This document shows positions 5,473-7,519 of a stretch of DNA of 7,519 nt, one piece after another. Origin of the DNA: Pseudomonas sp. GTDB lineage: Bacteria; Pseudomonadota; Gammaproteobacteria; Pseudomonadales; Pseudomonadaceae. The stretch's first letter is position 1. The number at the start of each line of letters is the position of its first letter. The DNA lies in NCBI GenBank assembly GCA_007117785.1, contig SKFV01000204.1, forward strand, positions 1 to 7,519, given 5' to 3'. Under the pieces are notes generated by a model. That model searched no databases. It was not told the origin of the DNA and saw nothing but the letters and a program-made list of their open reading frames with translations. A program made the position numbers and the translations under genes.

Positions 5473-5486
5473 GAGGACGACGTTTG

Positions 5487-7031
5487 ATGACGCAAGCAAC
5501 CAATACCGTATATACCGATCTGAGTATTGCTCATTTGATCGAGTTGGCAATTCAGCGCAATGAGGGTCAGTTGGCTGATACCGGTGCTCTGGTGGTCAAG
5601 ACGGGTGAGCGTACTGGTCGCTCGCCGATGGACCGCTTCATTGTCGAAGAGCCTTCTACTCAGGGTGCCATTGCCTGGGGAGCGATCAACCGTCCTTTCC
5701 CGGCAGACAAGTTTGATGCCCTGTGGGCGCGCGTAGCCGATTACCTCAAGGCCAGCGAAAGCTTTGTTTCCCACGTGCACGTAGGCGCTGACCCTGAGCA
5801 CTACCTGCCGGTGGTGATGCAGACTGAAACGGCCTGGCATAACATCTTCGGCCGCACTCTGTTTATCAATCCGCAGCAGTTCAATCCCTCGAGCAAGGGC
5901 GAGTGGCAGATAATGAATGCCCCGCACTTTACCTGCGAGCCGGCACGTGACGGCACCAACAGCGATGGCTGTGTGATCATCAACTTTGCCCAGCGCAAAG
6001 TCTTGCTGGCAGGCATGCAGTACGCCGGGGAAATGAAGAAAGCCATGTTCTCGGTACAGAACTTCCTGCTGCCGGCCAAGGACGTGCTGCCCATGCATTG
6101 TGCGGCCAACGTCGGTGATGAGGGTGACACCACGCTGTTCTTCGGCCTGTCCGGCACTGGCAAGACTACCCTGTCTGCTGACCCGGCGCGCAATCTTATC
6201 GGTGATGACGAGCATGGTTGGGCGACTGGCAGTGTGTTCAATATCGAAGGCGGTTGCTATGCCAAGTGCATCGACCTGTCGGAAAAGAACGAGCCGGTTA
6301 TCTGGAAGGCGATCAAGTTCGGTTCCATCATCGAAAACGTAGTCATCAATCCTGAAACCCGTACCGCCGATTACACTGACGTCAGCCTGACCCAGAACAC
6401 CCGGGTCGCTTACCCGCTCGAGCATGTTGAAAAGCGTGTTGAAGCCAACCGTGCTGGCGAGCCGAACGCAATCATCTTCCTGACCTGTGATCTGACGGGC
6501 GTATTGCCGCCAGTATCCATTCTGAATAACGAGCAGGCGGCCTACCACTTCCTGTCCGGCTATACCGCGCTGGTCGGTTCTACCGAGATGGGCTCGGGTG
6601 GTGGCATCAAGTCGACCTTCTCGACCTGCTTTGGCGCACCTTTCTTCCCGCGCCCGGCTGGTGAGTATGCCGATTTGTTGATCAAGCGCATCAATGCGTT
6701 CAACAGCAAGGTCTATCTGGTCAATACCGGCTGGACCGGTGGGCCTTACGGTGTAGGCTCGCGCTTCAGCATTCCGACTACCCGTGCGATCATTGCGGCT
6801 ATCCAGTCAGGCGTTCTGGCGGGCACGACCACTGAGCATGTCCCGGTCATCAACCTGGATGTGCCGGCAGCGGTGCCAGGTGTCGAAACCCGTCTGCTCA
6901 ATCCGCGAAATACCTGGGTTGATGGTGCGGCCTACGATGCGGCGGCGCAGGAACTGGCCGGCAAGTTCATCGAGAACTTCAAGAAGTTCGAGGTGGATGC
7001 AGCCATTGTGGCGGCCGGCCCGCAGCTCTGA
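5487..7031 (+). CDS. pckA: Phosphoenolpyruvate carboxykinase (ATP)
   Basis: A 514-residue cytoplasmic enzyme of the ATP-dependent PEPCK family. It converts oxaloacetate and ATP to phosphoenolpyruvate, CO2 and ADP, the first committed step of gluconeogenesis from TCA intermediates. Visible landmarks: RTGRSPMDRF (42-51) for substrate binding; GEMKKAMFS (181-189) with metal ligand K185; MHCAAN with H204; the P-loop GLSGTGKTTLS (220-230) with K226; the kinase-2 motif IGDDEHGW (238-245) with D241; and NTGWTGGPYGVG (413-424). All active-site residues I can place are present. An in-frame upstream ATG (5448) and GTG (5424) would lengthen the protein, but GAGG at 5473-5476 and the MTQA start of Pseudomonas homologues favour 5487. 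Closed by a strong terminator. Its own promoter and leader suggest independent, probably carbon-source, control. Confidence 0.97.
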   Translation: MTQATNTVYTDLSIAHLIELAIQRNEGQLADTGALVVKTGERTGRSPMDRFIVEEPSTQGAIAWGAINRPFPADKFDALWARVADYLKASESFVSHVHVGADPEHYLPVVMQTETAWHNIFGRTLFINPQQFNPSSKGEWQIMNAPHFTCEPARDGTNSDGCVIINFAQRKVLLAGMQYAGEMKKAMFSVQNFLLPAKDVLPMHCAANVGDEGDTTLFFGLSGTGKTTLSADPARNLIGDDEHGWATGSVFNIEGGCYAKCIDLSEKNEPVIWKAIKFGSIIENVVINPETRTADYTDVSLTQNTRVAYPLEHVEKRVEANRAGEPNAIIFLTCDLTGVLPPVSILNNEQAAYHFLSGYTALVGSTEMGSGGGIKSTFSTCFGAPFFPRPAGEYADLLIKRINAFNSKVYLVNTGWTGGPYGVGSRFSIPTTRAIIAAIQSGVLAGTTTEHVPVINLDVPAAVPGVETRLLNPRNTWVDGAAYDAAAQELAGKFIENFKKFEVDAAIVAAGPQL

Positions 7032-7050
7032 CCGGGCTAGCAGGCTGATT

Positions 7051-7080
7051 GACAAAACCCGCCAGATGGCGGGTTTTGTC
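7051..7080. terminator. Bidirectional intrinsic terminator after pckA
   Basis: A perfect 13-bp stem: 7051-7063 pairs with 7068-7080 around the loop AGAT. The GC core CCCGCC/GGCGGG is flanked by AAAA on the left and TTTT on the right, so either strand yields a hairpin with a U-rich flank. It starts 19 bp after the pckA stop and isolates pckA from the tRNA operon. Confidence 0.95.
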
Positions 7081-7162
7081 GTTTCTGGCACCCGAGCTGA
7101 GGAAAAACTGCAAGCGATTTCCCTGCTTCGCCAAGTCATTGCCAAGAAAGGTAATTTCTCGC

Positions 7163-7198
7163 TTGACAGCTTCGCCCTGACCGGTAAAATGGCGCGCC
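7163..7198 (+). promoter_or_regulatory. Strong sigma-70 promoter of the tRNA operon with GC-rich discriminator
   Basis: A perfect -35 TTGACA (7163-7168) and a near-perfect -10 TAAAAT (7185-7190) are 16 bp apart. The -10 is followed at once by GGCGCGCC (7191-7198), a GC-rich discriminator typical of stable-RNA promoters under stringent (ppGpp/DksA) control. Transcription from about 7197 would leave a leader of about 55 nt before tRNA-Asn. No clear Fis or UP sites are recognised upstream. Confidence 0.9.
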
Positions 7199-7202
7199 TT
7201 AG

Positions 7203-7232
7203 CAGGGGATATGTAGTCATACATATGACCTG
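7203..7232 (+). other. Hairpin in the tRNA operon leader
   Basis: ATATGT (7209-7214) pairs with ACATAT (7221-7226) around a 6-nt loop, and an outer CAGG/CCTG (7203-7206 with 7229-7232) closes a 2x2 internal loop. It lies between the promoter and tRNA-Asn, so it would be removed during 5' processing. It could help keep the leader from misfolding with the tRNA or mark a processing site. Confidence 0.4.
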
Positions 7233-7251
7233 TTGAGGTTTACAAGGTAAT

Positions 7252-7327
7252 TCCGCGATAGCTCAGTTGGTAGAGCAAATGACTGTTAATCATTGGGTCC
7301 CAGGTTCGAGTCCTGGTCGCGGAGCCA
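7252..7327 (+). tRNA. tRNA-Asn (anticodon GTT)
   Basis: A 76-nt cloverleaf with encoded CCA (7325-7327). The acceptor arm TCCGCGA (7252-7258) pairs with TCGCGGA (7317-7323), discriminator G7324. The D-arm is GCTCAGTTGGTAGAGC. The anticodon stem AATGA/TCATT encloses CTGTTAA, with anticodon GTT at 7285-7287 reading AAC and AAU. The T-arm is CCAGG-TTCGAGT-CCTGG. First gene of the cluster. Confidence 0.98.
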
Positions 7328-7347
7328 TCTGGTAAAAGATACAAGAT

Positions 7348-7424
7348 CGGGGTATAGCGCAGCCTGGTAGCGCGCCTGCTTTGGGAGCAGGATGTCGAGA
7401 GTTCGAATCCCTCTACCCCGACCA
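7348..7424 (+). tRNA. tRNA-Pro (anticodon TGG)
   Basis: A 77-nt cloverleaf with encoded CCA (7422-7424). The acceptor CGGGGTA (7348-7354) pairs with TACCCCG (7414-7420), discriminator A7421. The anticodon stem CCTGC/GCAGG encloses TTTGGGA, with anticodon TGG at 7382-7384 reading CCA and, by wobble, other proline codons. The T-arm contains GTTCGAATC. It lies 20 nt after tRNA-Asn. Confidence 0.98.
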
Positions 7425-7440
7425 TCTTGAATGAGCATGT

Positions 7441-7516
7441 GGGTCGTTAGCTCAGTTGGTAGAGCAGTTGGCTTTTAACCAATTGGTCGTAGGTTCGAAT
7501 CCTACACGACCCACCA
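7441..7516 (+). tRNA. tRNA-Lys (anticodon TTT)
   Basis: A 76-nt cloverleaf with encoded CCA (7514-7516). The acceptor GGGTCGT (7441-7447) pairs with ACGACCC (7506-7512), discriminator A7513. The anticodon stem GTTGG/CCAAT encloses CTTTTAA, with anticodon TTT at 7474-7476 reading AAA and AAG. The T-arm is GTAGG-TTCGAAT-CCTAC. It lies 16 nt after tRNA-Pro, and the cluster may continue beyond the window, which ends three bases later. Confidence 0.98.
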
Positions 7517-7519
7517 TCC

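Noticed and set aside
5406..6548. Long minus-strand ORF (380 codons)
   Set aside because: Antisense shadow of pckA, with no recognisable domain; pckA on the plus strand carries all catalytic motifs.
7240..7425. Minus-strand ORF of 61 codons with a GFELSTSCSQSRRATRLRYTP-like and TRTRTWDPMINS-like sequence
   Set aside because: It is the antisense of the tRNA-Asn and tRNA-Pro genes; this type of peptide is a well-known spurious prediction over tRNAs.

Overview
The window is ordinary chromosomal housekeeping sequence from a gammaproteobacterium, most likely a member of the Pseudomonadaceae. The evidence is protein resemblance judged from memory: NudE, YrfG, RimK, RimB, HslR, HslO and PckA all read like Pseudomonas orthologues. 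The moderately GC-rich composition would suit a Halopseudomonas-like or similar lineage, but the species cannot be fixed by eye. All eight protein genes are intact except msrA, which is cut by the left edge. I found no phage, transposase, CRISPR or toxin genes and no convincingly novel protein system.

Layout, left to right. Minus strand, 1-1548: nudE, cysQ and the 5' end of msrA form a tight operon read right to left. nudE and cysQ overlap by 4 bp, and cysQ is followed by a 20-bp gap to msrA. These are small-molecule clean-up and repair functions: nucleotide-sugar and dinucleotide hydrolysis, PAP/PAPS 3'-phosphatase, and methionine sulfoxide repair. A 66-bp divergent gap leads to the plus-strand HAD-family nucleotidase yrfG (1615-2280). 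A 152-bp convergent gap follows, holding a repeat-rich, possibly element-derived sequence with GCTAGC hairpins. Minus strand, 2433-3817: rimB and rimK overlap by 4 bp and encode the ribosomal protein S6 modification pair. An 82-bp divergent gap leads to plus-strand hslR (3900-4310), hslO (4386-5273) and pckA (5487-7031). A strong bidirectional intrinsic terminator closes pckA. A near-consensus stable-RNA promoter then drives a tRNA cluster, Asn(GUU)-Pro(UGG)-Lys(UUU).

The genes share themes of ribosome and translation quality control and stress repair: HslR acts on stalled 50S subunits, RimBK on S6 tails, HslO as a redox chaperone and MsrA on oxidised methionine. pckA is the gluconeogenic gate. 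The order nudE - yrfG - hslR - hslO - pckA matches the E. coli K-12 neighbourhood of the same genes, with rimBK taking a place between yrfG and hslR. The longest gene-free stretches are 7032-7251 (terminator, tRNA promoter, leader hairpin) and 5274-5486 (pckA promoter and structured leader). The points most worth a second look are non-coding: the inverted-repeat and heptad-repeat sequence between yrfG and rimK, the structured pckA leader, the hairpin in the tRNA leader, and small palindromes near the hslR/rimB and hslO promoters.
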